A stretch of DNA of 64,000 nucleotides from Novosphingobium sp. (GCA_017745295.1 JAGHZR010000008.1:1-64000), one strand, 5' to 3'; numbered from the stretch's first letter, positions 31,257 to 40,904 are shown. Numbers and translations are program-made. Notes: generated by a model not told the origin, from the letters alone.

Positions 31257-33626
31257 ATGCAGAAGGGGCGTTTTCGCAGCATGGGGATCGGCGGGGGGGC
31301 AAGCTGCCTTGCGCTGGCCATGGGCCTTGGCTTTGCCGCACCGGCTCTGGCGCAGGACGCCGAGCAGCCAGCCGCCACGAATGACGTGAGCACCGGCGAG
31401 ATCGTCGTCACCGCCCGCCGCCGCGAGGAACGCCTGGTCGACGTGCCGATCGCCGTCACCAGCTTCAGCGGCGAGCAGCTTGCCAAGTCCGGCGCGCTCG
31501 ACATCACCGATATCGCCCAGTCCACCCCCAACGTGACGCTGGAAGTCTCGCGCGGGACCAATTCCACGCTCTCCGCCTTCATTCGTGGCATCGGCCAACA
31601 GGACCCGGTCTCCGGCTTCGAGCAGGGCGTCGGCATCTACCTCGACGACGTCTACCTCAACCGCCCGCAGGCTGCCGTGCTCGACATCTACGACGTCGAG
31701 CGCATCGAAGTGCTGCGCGGGCCGCAGGGCACGCTCTATGGCCGCAACACCATCGGCGGCGCGGTGAAGTACGTGACGCGCGAATTGCCCGACCACTTCT
31801 CGCTCAAGCTGCGCGGCACTTACGGGACTTACGACCAGGCCGACGGCGTGCTGACCGTCTCGACCCCGATCAACGACATCGTGCGCGTCGGCGGTTCGGT
31901 GGCGCGCCTGTCGCGCGGGGGCTTCGGCAAGAACCTGACGACCGGCGAGGACAACTACAACAAGGACATCTGGGCCGGGCGCGGCACCGTGGAAATCGGC
32001 GGCAAGGGCCAGCCGGTGCTGATCCGCATCTCGGGCGACTATACGCGGGACAAGTCGAATTCGCGTGGCGGTCACCGCCTGATCCCCGGCATGGTCTCGG
32101 GCACGCCGGTGCTGGACGACGTGTTCGACAGCCAGGGCGGCCTCGACGATCCCCGGCAGGACGTGAAGGCCTATGGCTTTGCGATCAATGCCAGCGCCGA
32201 ACTCAGCGACGCCCTGACGTTCCGTTCGATCAGCGCCTGGCGCAAGGACAAGAGCGCCTCGCCGATCGACTTCGACGCGCTGCCCGCCGTCGATGTCGAC
32301 GTTCCGGCCTATTACAACAACGAGCAGGTCAGCCAGGAATTCCAGCTGCTCTACGATAACGGCAGCTGGTTCCAGGGCATGGTCGGCGCCTATTATCTCG
32401 GCGCCAAGGCGGACACGGCCTTCGACGTGCGCCTCTTCACCACCGTCAATGGCCTGACCGCCTATACCCAGGCCGATGTCGATACCAGCACCTGGGCGGT
32501 CTTCGGCGACTTCACTTTCGACTTCACCGACCAGCTCAGCCTCGCGGTCGGCGGGCGTTATACCTGGGACGAGCGCAAGGCCGAGATCCTGCGCCAGAAC
32601 TACCTCGGCGGCGGTTCGCCGGTGTTCGGCGGGCTCGGCGTGCCGTTCGGGGCGCCGAGCACCGATTTCTCCGGCAAGGCGGTATTCAAGAAGTTCACCC
32701 CGCGCGCCTCGCTCAGCTTCAAGCCGACGCCGGACCACAATCTTTACGCCAGCTTCTCACAGGGCTTCAAGGGCGGCGGCTTCGACCCGCGCGGCGTCGG
32801 CGTGAACGCCCCGGCGGCGACGCCTGGCCGTCCTACCGACGCCGAAGTCAGCGACTATCTGAGCTTCAAGCCGGAATCGGTGGACAGCTACGAAGTCGGC
32901 TACAAGGGCAATCTGTTCGGCGGCGGTCTCTACGTGGCGTTGGCCGCGTTCCACATGGACTACAAGGACGTGCAGATCCCCGGCTCGGCAGGCTGCACGG
33001 TGAACGGGTTGCCGACCTTCTGCGGCGTCATCACCAATGCCGGCAAAGTGAAGATCGACGGTATCGAGTTCGAGGCCAATGCCCGCCTTGGCCAGAACCT
33101 CGCGGCTGCGGGAGACCGCCTGAACCTCTCCGGCTCGCTCGGCTACATCAACGCCCGCTACAAGGAATATATCACCCAGGTGCCGGGCCAGGGCCCTATC
33201 GACGTGGCCGATTTCCGCAAGGTCCAGAACACCCCGAAGTGGAACGGCAGCGCGACCCTGGCCTATACCGCGCCGGTGGGCGAGGGCGACGTCTCGTTCA
33301 ACACCACGGTCTCCTACCGCGGCAAGACCTACCAGTTCGAGGTCCCGAACCCCTATATCGACCAGAAGGGCTATGCCCTGCTCGACGCCAGCCTCGTCTA
33401 TACCGCGCCGGGCGGGCGCTGGAGCCTGGGCGTCCACGGCAAGAACATCCTCGACAAGGAATACAAGACCTCGGGCTATACCTTCATCGGCGCCGACCCG
33501 GTGACCGGGGCGATCCTGCGCAATGGAAGCGGCGGGCTGATCCCGACGCTCGGCCGCGAGGGCACGCTGACCGCGTTCTACGGCAATCCGCGCCAGGTCT
33601 TCGTTACCGGGACGCTGGAATTCTGA
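31257..33626 (+). CDS. TonB-dependent receptor
   Basis: signal peptide, plug domain (GEIVVTARRREERLVDVPIAVTSFSGEQL, RIEVLRGPQGTLYGRNTIGGAVKYVTRE), C-terminal TGTLEF. Confidence 0.95.
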   Translation: MQKGRFRSMGIGGGASCLALAMGLGFAAPALAQDAEQPAATNDVSTGEIVVTARRREERLVDVPIAVTSFSGEQLAKSGALDITDIAQSTPNVTLEVSRGTNSTLSAFIRGIGQQDPVSGFEQGVGIYLDDVYLNRPQAAVLDIYDVERIEVLRGPQGTLYGRNTIGGAVKYVTRELPDHFSLKLRGTYGTYDQADGVLTVSTPINDIVRVGGSVARLSRGGFGKNLTTGEDNYNKDIWAGRGTVEIGGKGQPVLIRISGDYTRDKSNSRGGHRLIPGMVSGTPVLDDVFDSQGGLDDPRQDVKAYGFAINASAELSDALTFRSISAWRKDKSASPIDFDALPAVDVDVPAYYNNEQVSQEFQLLYDNGSWFQGMVGAYYLGAKADTAFDVRLFTTVNGLTAYTQADVDTSTWAVFGDFTFDFTDQLSLAVGGRYTWDERKAEILRQNYLGGGSPVFGGLGVPFGAPSTDFSGKAVFKKFTPRASLSFKPTPDHNLYASFSQGFKGGGFDPRGVGVNAPAATPGRPTDAEVSDYLSFKPESVDSYEVGYKGNLFGGGLYVALAAFHMDYKDVQIPGSAGCTVNGLPTFCGVITNAGKVKIDGIEFEANARLGQNLAAAGDRLNLSGSLGYINARYKEYITQVPGQGPIDVADFRKVQNTPKWNGSATLAYTAPVGEGDVSFNTTVSYRGKTYQFEVPNPYIDQKGYALLDASLVYTAPGGRWSLGVHGKNILDKEYKTSGYTFIGADPVTGAILRNGSGGLIPTLGREGTLTAFYGNPRQVFVTGTLEF

Positions 33627-33637
33627 TCACGCAGGAT

Positions 33638-33664
33638 GGGCCTCACCGGGGGAAGGTGAGGCCC
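33638..33664. terminator. 10-bp perfect hairpin downstream of TonB receptor
   Basis: GGGCCTCACC-gggggaa-GGTGAGGCCC. Confidence 0.7.
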
Positions 33665-33695
33665 GTCATCCGGTCTCCTGCGGGCCGAAAGGACA

Positions 33696-34586
33696 ATGCT
33701 CGCCATGGAATATCGCCTCCATCGCTACCGCAGCGCCTGCGGGAGGCTCGATCTCGTCGCCCGCGACTATCCGGCGGGAGAAGCAGGGGCGCCGGCCCTG
33801 CTGATGATGCACGGCCTCACCCGCAATTCCGCCGACTTCGAGCCGCTCGCGGCGCATCTGGCGGGGCGCTACCGGCTCATCGTGCCGGACCAGCGCGGGC
33901 GGGGACTGTCCGAATGGGACCCGGACCCGGTACAGTACCGACCCGACGTCTACGCGCAGGACATGCTGGCGCTGCTGGACGGCCTCGGCATTGCCCGGGC
34001 CTGCCTGATCGGCACCTCGATGGGCGGGTTGATGGCCATGGTGATGAATGCGCTGAGGCCAGACCTCGCCAGCGGCTTCGTGTTCAACGACATCGGCCCG
34101 GTGCTCGATCCCGCCGGTCTGGCGCGCATCCAAGGCTATGTCGGGCCGGGTGCGGTCATGGCCTCGTGGCGGGAGGCGGCGGCGCGGTGCCGGGCGGTCA
34201 ACGCGGCGGCCTTTCCGGATTTCGGCGAGGCCGACTGGCTGGGCTTTGCGCGGCGCACGTGCCGGGCGAACGCGGACGGCACCCTGTCCTTCGCCTACGA
34301 TCCGGCCATCGCGAAAAGCATTTCCGGTGATGCGCCGCAGACGGTGCCGCTCGATCTCTGGCCCTTGTGGGACCTTCTGGACGCGGCGCCGGTGCTGGTC
34401 GTGCGCGGGGCGCTGTCCGACCTCCTCTCCGCCGAAACGGTGCGGGAGATGGAGCGGCGCCATGCCGGCGTCTTCTCGGCGGTGGAGGTTCCCCGCGTGG
34501 GCCATGCGCCGATCCTCGACGAATTGCCCGCCGTGGCGGCGATTTCCGCCTTCCTGAAAGAGCATATGCCGCTATCCCGGACCTGA
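33696..34586 (+). CDS. alpha/beta hydrolase
   Basis: MMHGLTRNSADFEPLA, LIGTSMGGLMAM nucleophile elbow, GHAPILDE. Confidence 0.88.
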   Translation: MLAMEYRLHRYRSACGRLDLVARDYPAGEAGAPALLMMHGLTRNSADFEPLAAHLAGRYRLIVPDQRGRGLSEWDPDPVQYRPDVYAQDMLALLDGLGIARACLIGTSMGGLMAMVMNALRPDLASGFVFNDIGPVLDPAGLARIQGYVGPGAVMASWREAAARCRAVNAAAFPDFGEADWLGFARRTCRANADGTLSFAYDPAIAKSISGDAPQTVPLDLWPLWDLLDAAPVLVVRGALSDLLSAETVREMERRHAGVFSAVEVPRVGHAPILDELPAVAAISAFLKEHMPLSRT

Positions 34587-34614
34587 TCCGGGGCGACGAA
34601 ACGGGGCGAATGGA

Positions 34615-35874
34615 ATGCGTGACGAAAAAGTGGCCGGTTCGAGATCGCCCCGGCTGGTGCTGGCGATGCTGCTGCTGGTCTATATCTTCAACTTCGTGGA
34701 CCGCCAGATCCTCGCGATCCTGGCCGCGCCGATCCAGCAGGAACTGAGCCTCGACGATGCGCAGATGGGCATGCTGGGCGGGCTGGCCTTCGCGATGCTC
34801 TATTCGACGCTCGGCGTGCCGCTGGCCTGGCTGGCCGACCGCACCAGCCGCTCCTGGGTCATCACCGGTTCGCTGGTGGTCTGGAGCCTGTTCACCGCGC
34901 TCTGCGGCGCGGCCACCGGGTTCTGGGACATCTTCCTCGCCCGGCTCGGCGTCGGGGTGGGGGAGGCGGGCGGCGTCGCCCCGTCCTATGCGGTGATCGG
35001 CGACCACTTCCCCAGCGAGCGGCGGGCCTTTGCGCTATCGGTCTATTCGCTGGGCATTCCGCTCGGTTCGGCGGCGGGCGTGCTGGCGGGCGGCTATGTC
35101 GCGGCGCGGGTGGACTGGCGCGCGGCCTTCGTCGCCGTGGGCCTCGCCGGACTGCTGATCGCGCCGCTGTTCAAGCTGGTGGTCAAGGACAAACCCCGCC
35201 CCGTAACGACAACGCCCACGATCCGCTTCGGCGAAGTCGCGGCGCTGCTCGCCCGCAAGCGCGCGTTCTGGTTGCTCAGCTTCGGCGCCGCCTCCAGTTC
35301 GATGCTGGGCTATGGCCTCGCCTTCTGGCTGCCGAGCCTGCTCCAGCGCAGCTTCAGGCTCGATCTGGTCGAGACGTCGTGGTTCATCGGCGCGGTGCTG
35401 ATGATCGGCGGGACCGTGGGCGTGCTGATGGGCGGGCTGCTGGCCGACCGCCTCGGCAAGGCCGACCGCGCCTGGTACGGCCGGGTTCCGGCGATGGCCT
35501 ATGTCGTGGCCGTGCCGCTCTTCGCGGGCGGAATCTGGACTTCCAGTGTGCCGCTCGCGTTCCTGCTGTTCCTGGTGCCGCAGGCGCTGGCCTATGTCTG
35601 GCTGGGACCGGTGACGAGCGCGGTCCAGCACCTCGTCGAACCGCCCGCGCGGGCGACGGCTTCGGCGCTGTTCCTGCTCATCAACAACCTGATCGGCCTC
35701 GGCGGCGGTATCTATGCGCTCGGCGCGTTGTCGAAGGCGCTGGCCCCGGTCTATGGCGCGGAATCGTTGCGCTACTCGATGCTGATCGGACTGGCGCTCT
35801 ATCTGTTGGCCGCGCTGCTGATGAGCCTTGCCGGTCCCGCCCTGCGCCGCGAATGGGTCGCGGAGAGATCCTAG
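34615..35874 (+). CDS. MFS transporter (spinster-like family)
   Basis: VYIFNFVDRQILAILAAPIQQELSLDDAQMGMLGGLAFAMLYSTLGVPLAWLADR. Confidence 0.88.
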   Translation: MRDEKVAGSRSPRLVLAMLLLVYIFNFVDRQILAILAAPIQQELSLDDAQMGMLGGLAFAMLYSTLGVPLAWLADRTSRSWVITGSLVVWSLFTALCGAATGFWDIFLARLGVGVGEAGGVAPSYAVIGDHFPSERRAFALSVYSLGIPLGSAAGVLAGGYVAARVDWRAAFVAVGLAGLLIAPLFKLVVKDKPRPVTTTPTIRFGEVAALLARKRAFWLLSFGAASSSMLGYGLAFWLPSLLQRSFRLDLVETSWFIGAVLMIGGTVGVLMGGLLADRLGKADRAWYGRVPAMAYVVAVPLFAGGIWTSSVPLAFLLFLVPQALAYVWLGPVTSAVQHLVEPPARATASALFLLINNLIGLGGGIYALGALSKALAPVYGAESLRYSMLIGLALYLLAALLMSLAGPALRREWVAERS

Positions 35875-35957
35875 CCGTCCCAACGGCCAACGTCCTCGTC
35901 ATTGCGAGCGATGGGCTAATCAGGGAGATATTGCGCCGCTCCCGGCAATTGCCGATA

Positions 35958-35985
35958 GGAGGTGTCTGAACCATCAGACACTTCC
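35958..35985 (+). promoter_or_regulatory. leader hairpin upstream of purine permease
   Basis: GGAGGTGTCTGA-ACCA-TCAGACACTTCC: 12-bp stem with one G-U; preceded by palindrome CGGCAATTGCCG (35943-35954). Confidence 0.5.
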
Positions 35986-36003
35986 GGAGGCTTCCAGGAC
36001 GCC

Positions 36004-37353
36004 ATGCCGAGCCAGACCGAGACCCGGCCGACAGGCCTGCTGGAACGCCGCTTCGCGCTGAGTGCACGCGGCACCGATGCCCGCACCGAAGTCCTCGCGG
36101 GCGCGACGACCTTCCTGACGATGGCCTATATCGTGCTGGTGAACCCGGCGATTCTCGGTGCGGCGGGCATGCCGGTGGCCTCGGTGGCGGCGGCGACCTG
36201 CTTCGCGGCCGCGTTTGCCTCGATCCTCATGGGTCTCGTCGCCAATACCCCGCTGGCACTGGCGCCGGGCATGGGACTCAACGCCTATTTCAGCTTCACC
36301 GTCGTCCAGCAGATGGGTGTGCCCTGGCCGGTCGCGCTGGGCTGCGTGTTCCTCTCCGGCGTGGCCTTTCTGGCGCTGACGGTAACCGGCGTGCGGCAGC
36401 TGATCATCTCCTCGATCCCGCAATATCTCTTCGCGGCGGTGGCGGGCGGGATCGGCCTGTTCATCGGTTTCGTGGGTCTCAAGAGCGCGGGCATCGTCGT
36501 GGCCGATCCGGCCACTTTCGTCGCACTGGGCAACTTGAAGGCCCCCGGTGCCGTCTTGGCGCTGTTCGGGCTGGTGCTGATCGGCGCGCTTTCCGTGTGG
36601 AACGTGCGCGGGGCGATGCTGATCGGCATCCTCGCCACGACCGCGCTGGGCTGGCTCTGCGGTCTCGTCACGGTTCATCCCGAGCCTTACTCGCTGGAGG
36701 CCCTGACCGGCACCGCCTTCAAGCTGGACCTTGCGGGCGTGTTCGGGCTTTCCGGCAGTCACGGTCTCGGCCTGTTCGAGATTCTCTTCGTGTTCCTGTT
36801 CGTCGACCTGTTCGACAATATCGGCACGCTCGTCGCCGTCACCAAGCGGGCCGGGCTGATCGACCGCGACGGGAAAATCCCGCGCCTCAACCGCATTCTC
36901 GTGACCGACGCCGCCGCCACCATCGTCGGCTCGATGGCGGGCACCAGCACGGTGACGAGCTATGTCGAGAGCGCGGCGGGCGTGCAGGCGGGCGGGCGCA
37001 CCGGCCTGACCGCGGTGGTGACCGGCCTGCTGTTCCTCGCCACCCTGTTCGTCGCGCCCTATGCCCAGATCATTCCGCTGGCGGCGACGGCTCCGGCGCT
37101 GATCGTCGTCGGCGGCCTCATGCTGCTGCCGCTGACCGAAGTGCAATGGGAAGACCCGCTGGCGGCGATCCCCGCCTTCCTGACCGTGGCGATGATCCCC
37201 TTCACCTTCTCGATCGCCAACGGCCTCGCTTTCGGGATCACCGCCCATGCCCTGCTCAAGCTGGTACGCGGCACGATCGAGCGGAAGGACTGGTTCCTGC
37301 TGGTCCTAGCGCTGGTCTTCGTCGCGCGCTTCGTCTGGCTGGCGGGCGGTTGA
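36004..37353 (+). CDS. NCS2-family purine permease (guanine/hypoxanthine type)
   Basis: LALAPGMGLNAYFSFTVV, LFVDLFDNIGTLVAVTKRAGL, GTSTVTSYVESAAGVQAGGRTGLTAVVTG. Confidence 0.92.
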   Translation: MPSQTETRPTGLLERRFALSARGTDARTEVLAGATTFLTMAYIVLVNPAILGAAGMPVASVAAATCFAAAFASILMGLVANTPLALAPGMGLNAYFSFTVVQQMGVPWPVALGCVFLSGVAFLALTVTGVRQLIISSIPQYLFAAVAGGIGLFIGFVGLKSAGIVVADPATFVALGNLKAPGAVLALFGLVLIGALSVWNVRGAMLIGILATTALGWLCGLVTVHPEPYSLEALTGTAFKLDLAGVFGLSGSHGLGLFEILFVFLFVDLFDNIGTLVAVTKRAGLIDRDGKIPRLNRILVTDAAATIVGSMAGTSTVTSYVESAAGVQAGGRTGLTAVVTGLLFLATLFVAPYAQIIPLAATAPALIVVGGLMLLPLTEVQWEDPLAAIPAFLTVAMIPFTFSIANGLAFGITAHALLKLVRGTIERKDWFLLVLALVFVARFVWLAGG

Positions 37354-37366
37354 GGGACAGGCCCGC

Positions 37367-38653
37367 ATGATCCACGCCTTCCGCGCCGAATTGCTCTCCG
37401 TTTCCCGCGATCCCACCGACGATCCCGATGCCGTGCGCCACGAACCGGACGGGCTGCTCGTCATCGAGGACGGCCTGGTTATCGCGCGCGGGGCCTATAC
37501 CGAACTCTCCGGACGGTTTTCCGATATCCCGGTGGAAGTGCTGCCCGGTCTCGTCGTCCCCGGCTTCGTCGATGCCCATGTCCACTACCCCCAGACCGAC
37601 CGCATCGCCGCCCACGGCGAACAATTGCTCGACTGGCTGGAGCGGCACATCTTCCCCGCCGAGAAAGCCTTCGCCGACAAAGCCCACGCCGATACGGTGG
37701 CGGCGTTCTTCCTCGACGAGCTGCTGAGGAACGGCACCACCAGCGCACTCGTCTTCCCGACCGTCCACGAACAATCGGTGGACGCCCTGTTCGAGGCGGC
37801 GCTGGCGCGGGACATGCGGGTGATCTCCGGCAAAGTGCTGATGGACCTCGGTCCGGAAGGGCTGAACGACACCCCGGCCTCGGGCCGTGCCGCAAGCGAG
37901 GCGCTGATCCGCCGTTGGCACGGTCGCGGCAGGCTCGGCTATGCGGTGACGCCGCGTTTCGCGCTCGCCTCGTCGGATGCGCAACTGGCGGATGCCGGGG
38001 CGCTGCTGGCCGCGCATCCGGACGTGCTGATGCACACCCACCTCGCCGAAAACCGCCGCGAATGCGCCGCCGTGGCCGAGCGTTTCCCCGAGGCGGCGGA
38101 CTATCTCGACGTCTACGACCGCTTCGGCCTCGTCACCCCCCGCTCGGTCTTCGCGCACGGTATCCATCTGCCCGACCGCACCTGCCAGCGCCTGCATGAA
38201 ACCGGAGCCGGGATCGCGGTCTGCCCTGGTTCCAACTTCTTCCTCGGCTCCGGCTGCTTCGATTTCGCGCAGGCCCAGCGCCATGGCCTGCGCCTCGGCC
38301 TCGGCACCGATGTCGGGGCGGGGACGACGTTCTCGCTGCTGCACACCCAAGGCCTCGCCTACCAGGCCGCGCAGCTGAAGGAACTGGCGCTCGATCCCTT
38401 CCGCGCGCTCTGGCTGGCGACCGCAGGCAGCGCCGACCTCCTCCACATCGGCGACCGGGTAGGCCGCCTCGAACCGGGGCAGGAGGCCGATTTCGTGGTA
38501 CTCGATACCGCCGCCACGCCGCTCCTCGCACGCCGCACCCGCGACACCGACCTTGCGCAGCGCCTCTTCGCGTTGCAGGTGCTGGGCGACGACCGCGCCG
38601 CGATGCGCACTTATCTGCTGGGCCGATGCGCCTGGAACAGGAACAAGCCATGA
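37367..38653 (+). CDS. guaD: guanine deaminase
   Basis: PGFVDAHVHYPQTD, MHTHLAENRREC, GTDVGAGTTFSLLHT. Confidence 0.94.
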   Translation: MIHAFRAELLSVSRDPTDDPDAVRHEPDGLLVIEDGLVIARGAYTELSGRFSDIPVEVLPGLVVPGFVDAHVHYPQTDRIAAHGEQLLDWLERHIFPAEKAFADKAHADTVAAFFLDELLRNGTTSALVFPTVHEQSVDALFEAALARDMRVISGKVLMDLGPEGLNDTPASGRAASEALIRRWHGRGRLGYAVTPRFALASSDAQLADAGALLAAHPDVLMHTHLAENRRECAAVAERFPEAADYLDVYDRFGLVTPRSVFAHGIHLPDRTCQRLHETGAGIAVCPGSNFFLGSGCFDFAQAQRHGLRLGLGTDVGAGTTFSLLHTQGLAYQAAQLKELALDPFRALWLATAGSADLLHIGDRVGRLEPGQEADFVVLDTAATPLLARRTRDTDLAQRLFALQVLGDDRAAMRTYLLGRCAWNRNKP

Positions 38654-39666
38654 CCGACCTCGACACCTTCATCGCCGGCCTGCCCAAGGCCGAGCTTCAC
38701 CTCCACATCGAAGGCAGCCTCGAACCCGAACTGATGTTCGCGCTGGCGACCCGCAACGGCGTCTCGATCCCCTTCGCCACCGTGGAAGACGTGCGCGCGG
38801 CCTACCAGTTCTCCAACCTCCAGGACTTCCTCGACATCTACTACGCCGGCGCCAACGTGCTGCTGACCCGGCAGGACTTCCACGACCTCGCCATGGCCTA
38901 CTTCGCGCGGGCGGCGGCGGACGGCGTGGTCCACGCCGAACTCATGTTCGACCCCCAGACCCACACCGACCGCGGCGTGCCGTTCTCCGAAGTGATCGAG
39001 GGCCTGCTCTCCGCCATGGCCGCCGCCCGCGAGGCACACGGCATGTCGAGCAGCCTCATCCTCTCCTTCCTGCGCCACCTCTCCGAGGAAGCCGCCTTCG
39101 CCACCCTGGCCGAAGCCGAACCCTGGCTCGACCGGATCGAGGCCGTCGGGCTGGACTCCTCCGAACTGGGCCATCCGCCCGAGAAGTTCGCCCGCGTCTT
39201 CGCCGCCGCGCGCGAAAAGGGCCTGCGCATCACCGCCCACGCCGGCGAGGAAGGCCCGCCCGAATATGTCCACCAGGCGCTCGACTTGCTCGGCGTCCAC
39301 CGCATCGACCACGGCAACCGCGCCCTCGAAGACCCGGCCCTGATCGCACGACTGGTGCGCGAGGAAATGACCCTCACCGTTTGCCCGCTCTCCAACCACA
39401 AGCTCTGCGTCGTGGACGACCTCGCCGACCACCCGATCGACGCGATGCTTGCCCATGGGTTGAAAGCCACCGTCAACTCCGACGACCCCGCCTACTTCGG
39501 CGGCTACGTGGCCGACAACTACCGCGCTATCGCCGCCGCGCGGGGGCTGGACCGCGATGCCCTGGCCACCCTCGCGCGCAACAGCTTCACCGGCTCGTTC
39601 CTGCCCGCCGAAGCCGTGGCGGAGCACCTCGGCCGCCTCGACGCCTACCTTGAGGCCCACCGCTGA
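38650..39666 (+). CDS. adenosine/adenine deaminase family protein (probably adenine deaminase)
   Basis: KAELHLHIEGSLEPELMF, ITAHAGEEGPPEYV, LSNHKLCVVDDLADHP, VNSDDPAYFGGYVADNY. Confidence 0.88.
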   Translation: MTDLDTFIAGLPKAELHLHIEGSLEPELMFALATRNGVSIPFATVEDVRAAYQFSNLQDFLDIYYAGANVLLTRQDFHDLAMAYFARAAADGVVHAELMFDPQTHTDRGVPFSEVIEGLLSAMAAAREAHGMSSSLILSFLRHLSEEAAFATLAEAEPWLDRIEAVGLDSSELGHPPEKFARVFAAAREKGLRITAHAGEEGPPEYVHQALDLLGVHRIDHGNRALEDPALIARLVREEMTLTVCPLSNHKLCVVDDLADHPIDAMLAHGLKATVNSDDPAYFGGYVADNYRAIAAARGLDRDALATLARNSFTGSFLPAEAVAEHLGRLDAYLEAHR

Positions 39667-40190
39667 CCGACTGGCAGGCGGCCCTCGCGGCGAGCGGTGT
39701 CCTGACGCGGCTCGCCCGCTTCGATCCGCATGTGGCCGGAACTTTCCCGCTCGGCCTCGCCGTGCCCGGCAGCGATATCGACGTGCTCTGCCACGCTCCC
39801 GACGCTCAGGTGTTCGCCGAGGCCCTGTGGGAGACCTGCCGCGACTTCGAAGATTTCGCGATGTGGCAGTGGCAGAAGGCGGATCGCCCGGTGGTCGCGG
39901 CGTTTTCGGTGGCGGGCGTGCCGTTCGAAGTCTTCGGACAGGCGCTCCCGGTGCAGGAGCAGCACGGCTGGCGACACTTCGCAGTTGAGGCGCGCTTGCT
40001 GCGGCTGGGCGGTACGGACCTGCGCGAGGCGGTCATGACGGCGCGGCGGGCAGGGGTGAAGACGGAGCCTGCTTTCGCGCAGGTGTTTGGGCTGGAAGGC
40101 GATCCTTACGGCGCGATGCTGGCCTTGGCGGGGGAGGAAGATGGCCAGTTAGGGGAGATTTTGAAGAACAGGAGAAGTCCTGGGGGATGA
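39663..40190 (+). CDS. DUF4269-like nucleotidyltransferase-fold protein (possible CTG start overlapping upstream TGA; first GTG is 39732)
   Basis: TDWQAALAASGVLTRLARFDPHVAGTFPLGLAVPGSDIDVLCHA; NTase-like GSDIDV motif; stop codon lies in repeat copy D. Confidence 0.7.
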   Translation: MTDWQAALAASGVLTRLARFDPHVAGTFPLGLAVPGSDIDVLCHAPDAQVFAEALWETCRDFEDFAMWQWQKADRPVVAAFSVAGVPFEVFGQALPVQEQHGWRHFAVEARLLRLGGTDLREAVMTARRAGVKTEPAFAQVFGLEGDPYGAMLALAGEEDGQLGEILKNRRSPGG

Positions 40191-40355
40191 TCCCCCAGAC
40201 CCTCGGAATGTCGGCCTTGCGCGCTACCTGGCCGTTGCGCGCTCCCTGCGGCGCAGCCAATAGGTCTCCCGACGCCACCATGAGCGCGCAACGGAGTTGG
40301 TCCGCGTGACTTAGACGGTAATGGGGTGCAGGGGTGTTAACCCCTGCGTCTTCCC
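40171..40355 (+). repeat. two-hairpin 3'-UTR repeat, copy D
   Basis: 5' hairpin CTGGGGGATGATCCCCCAG (40180-40198), conserved core, 3' hairpin GCAGGGGTGTTAACCCCTGC (40328-40347). Confidence 0.9.
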
Positions 40356-40370
40356 TTAACCTTTAAGCCT

Positions 40371-40904
40371 TCAGGCCAACCGTTCCGGCACCGAAAGCGC
40401 CTCTTCGACGATGCTGTCGCGGGTGCCGACCGATTCCCACGGGAACACGAACCAGCGCTTGTCGTCGGCGCGGTCGATCACGTCCGCCCAGACGTCGACT
40501 TCGACCTTGGAGCTCTTGTTGTTGATGACCACGGCGAAGCGCAGGTTGTCGTGGTTGCCGCCGCCCTGGGTCAGTTGGCCGCGGATATATTCGATGGTGC
40601 CGCCGGTGTCGTTGATGTCGTCCACGAACAGCATGCGTGTGCCTTGGGCGCTCATCGCGGCGACTTTCGCCAGCAGTTCGTCGGCGAAGCCGGGGATCTT
40701 GGCGGAGTGGTCGATCGACAGCATCGGCAGTGAAAGCTGGTGCGAGATATAGACCGCCGGAACCAGTCCCCCGCGGCCCAGGCCGATGATGAAGTCGGGT
40801 TGCCAGTCGTTATTCTGCACCTGCCGCGAGAGCTGGCGGACTTTGGCGAGGAAGTCTTCGTAGTATTCGAGAAAATGGAGCTGCGGCTCGGAAGCTTCAC
40901 TCAT
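40371..40904 (-). CDS. purine phosphoribosyltransferase family protein
   Basis: PDFIIGLGRGGLVPAVYISHQL, MLFVDDINDTGGTIEYI PRPP motif. Confidence 0.88.
   Translation of the reverse strand: MSEASEPQLHFLEYYEDFLAKVRQLSRQVQNNDWQPDFIIGLGRGGLVPAVYISHQLSLPMLSIDHSAKIPGFADELLAKVAAMSAQGTRMLFVDDINDTGGTIEYIRGQLTQGGGNHDNLRFAVVINNKSSKVEVDVWADVIDRADDKRWFVFPWESVGTRDSIVEEALSVPERLA

Noticed and set aside
35893-35912. CGTCCTCGTCATTGCGAGCG after the MFS gene, like the left end of the CGTCATTGCGAG repeat
   Set aside because: Only about 14 nt match and no right arm; too short to call as a repeat copy, possibly a decayed half.
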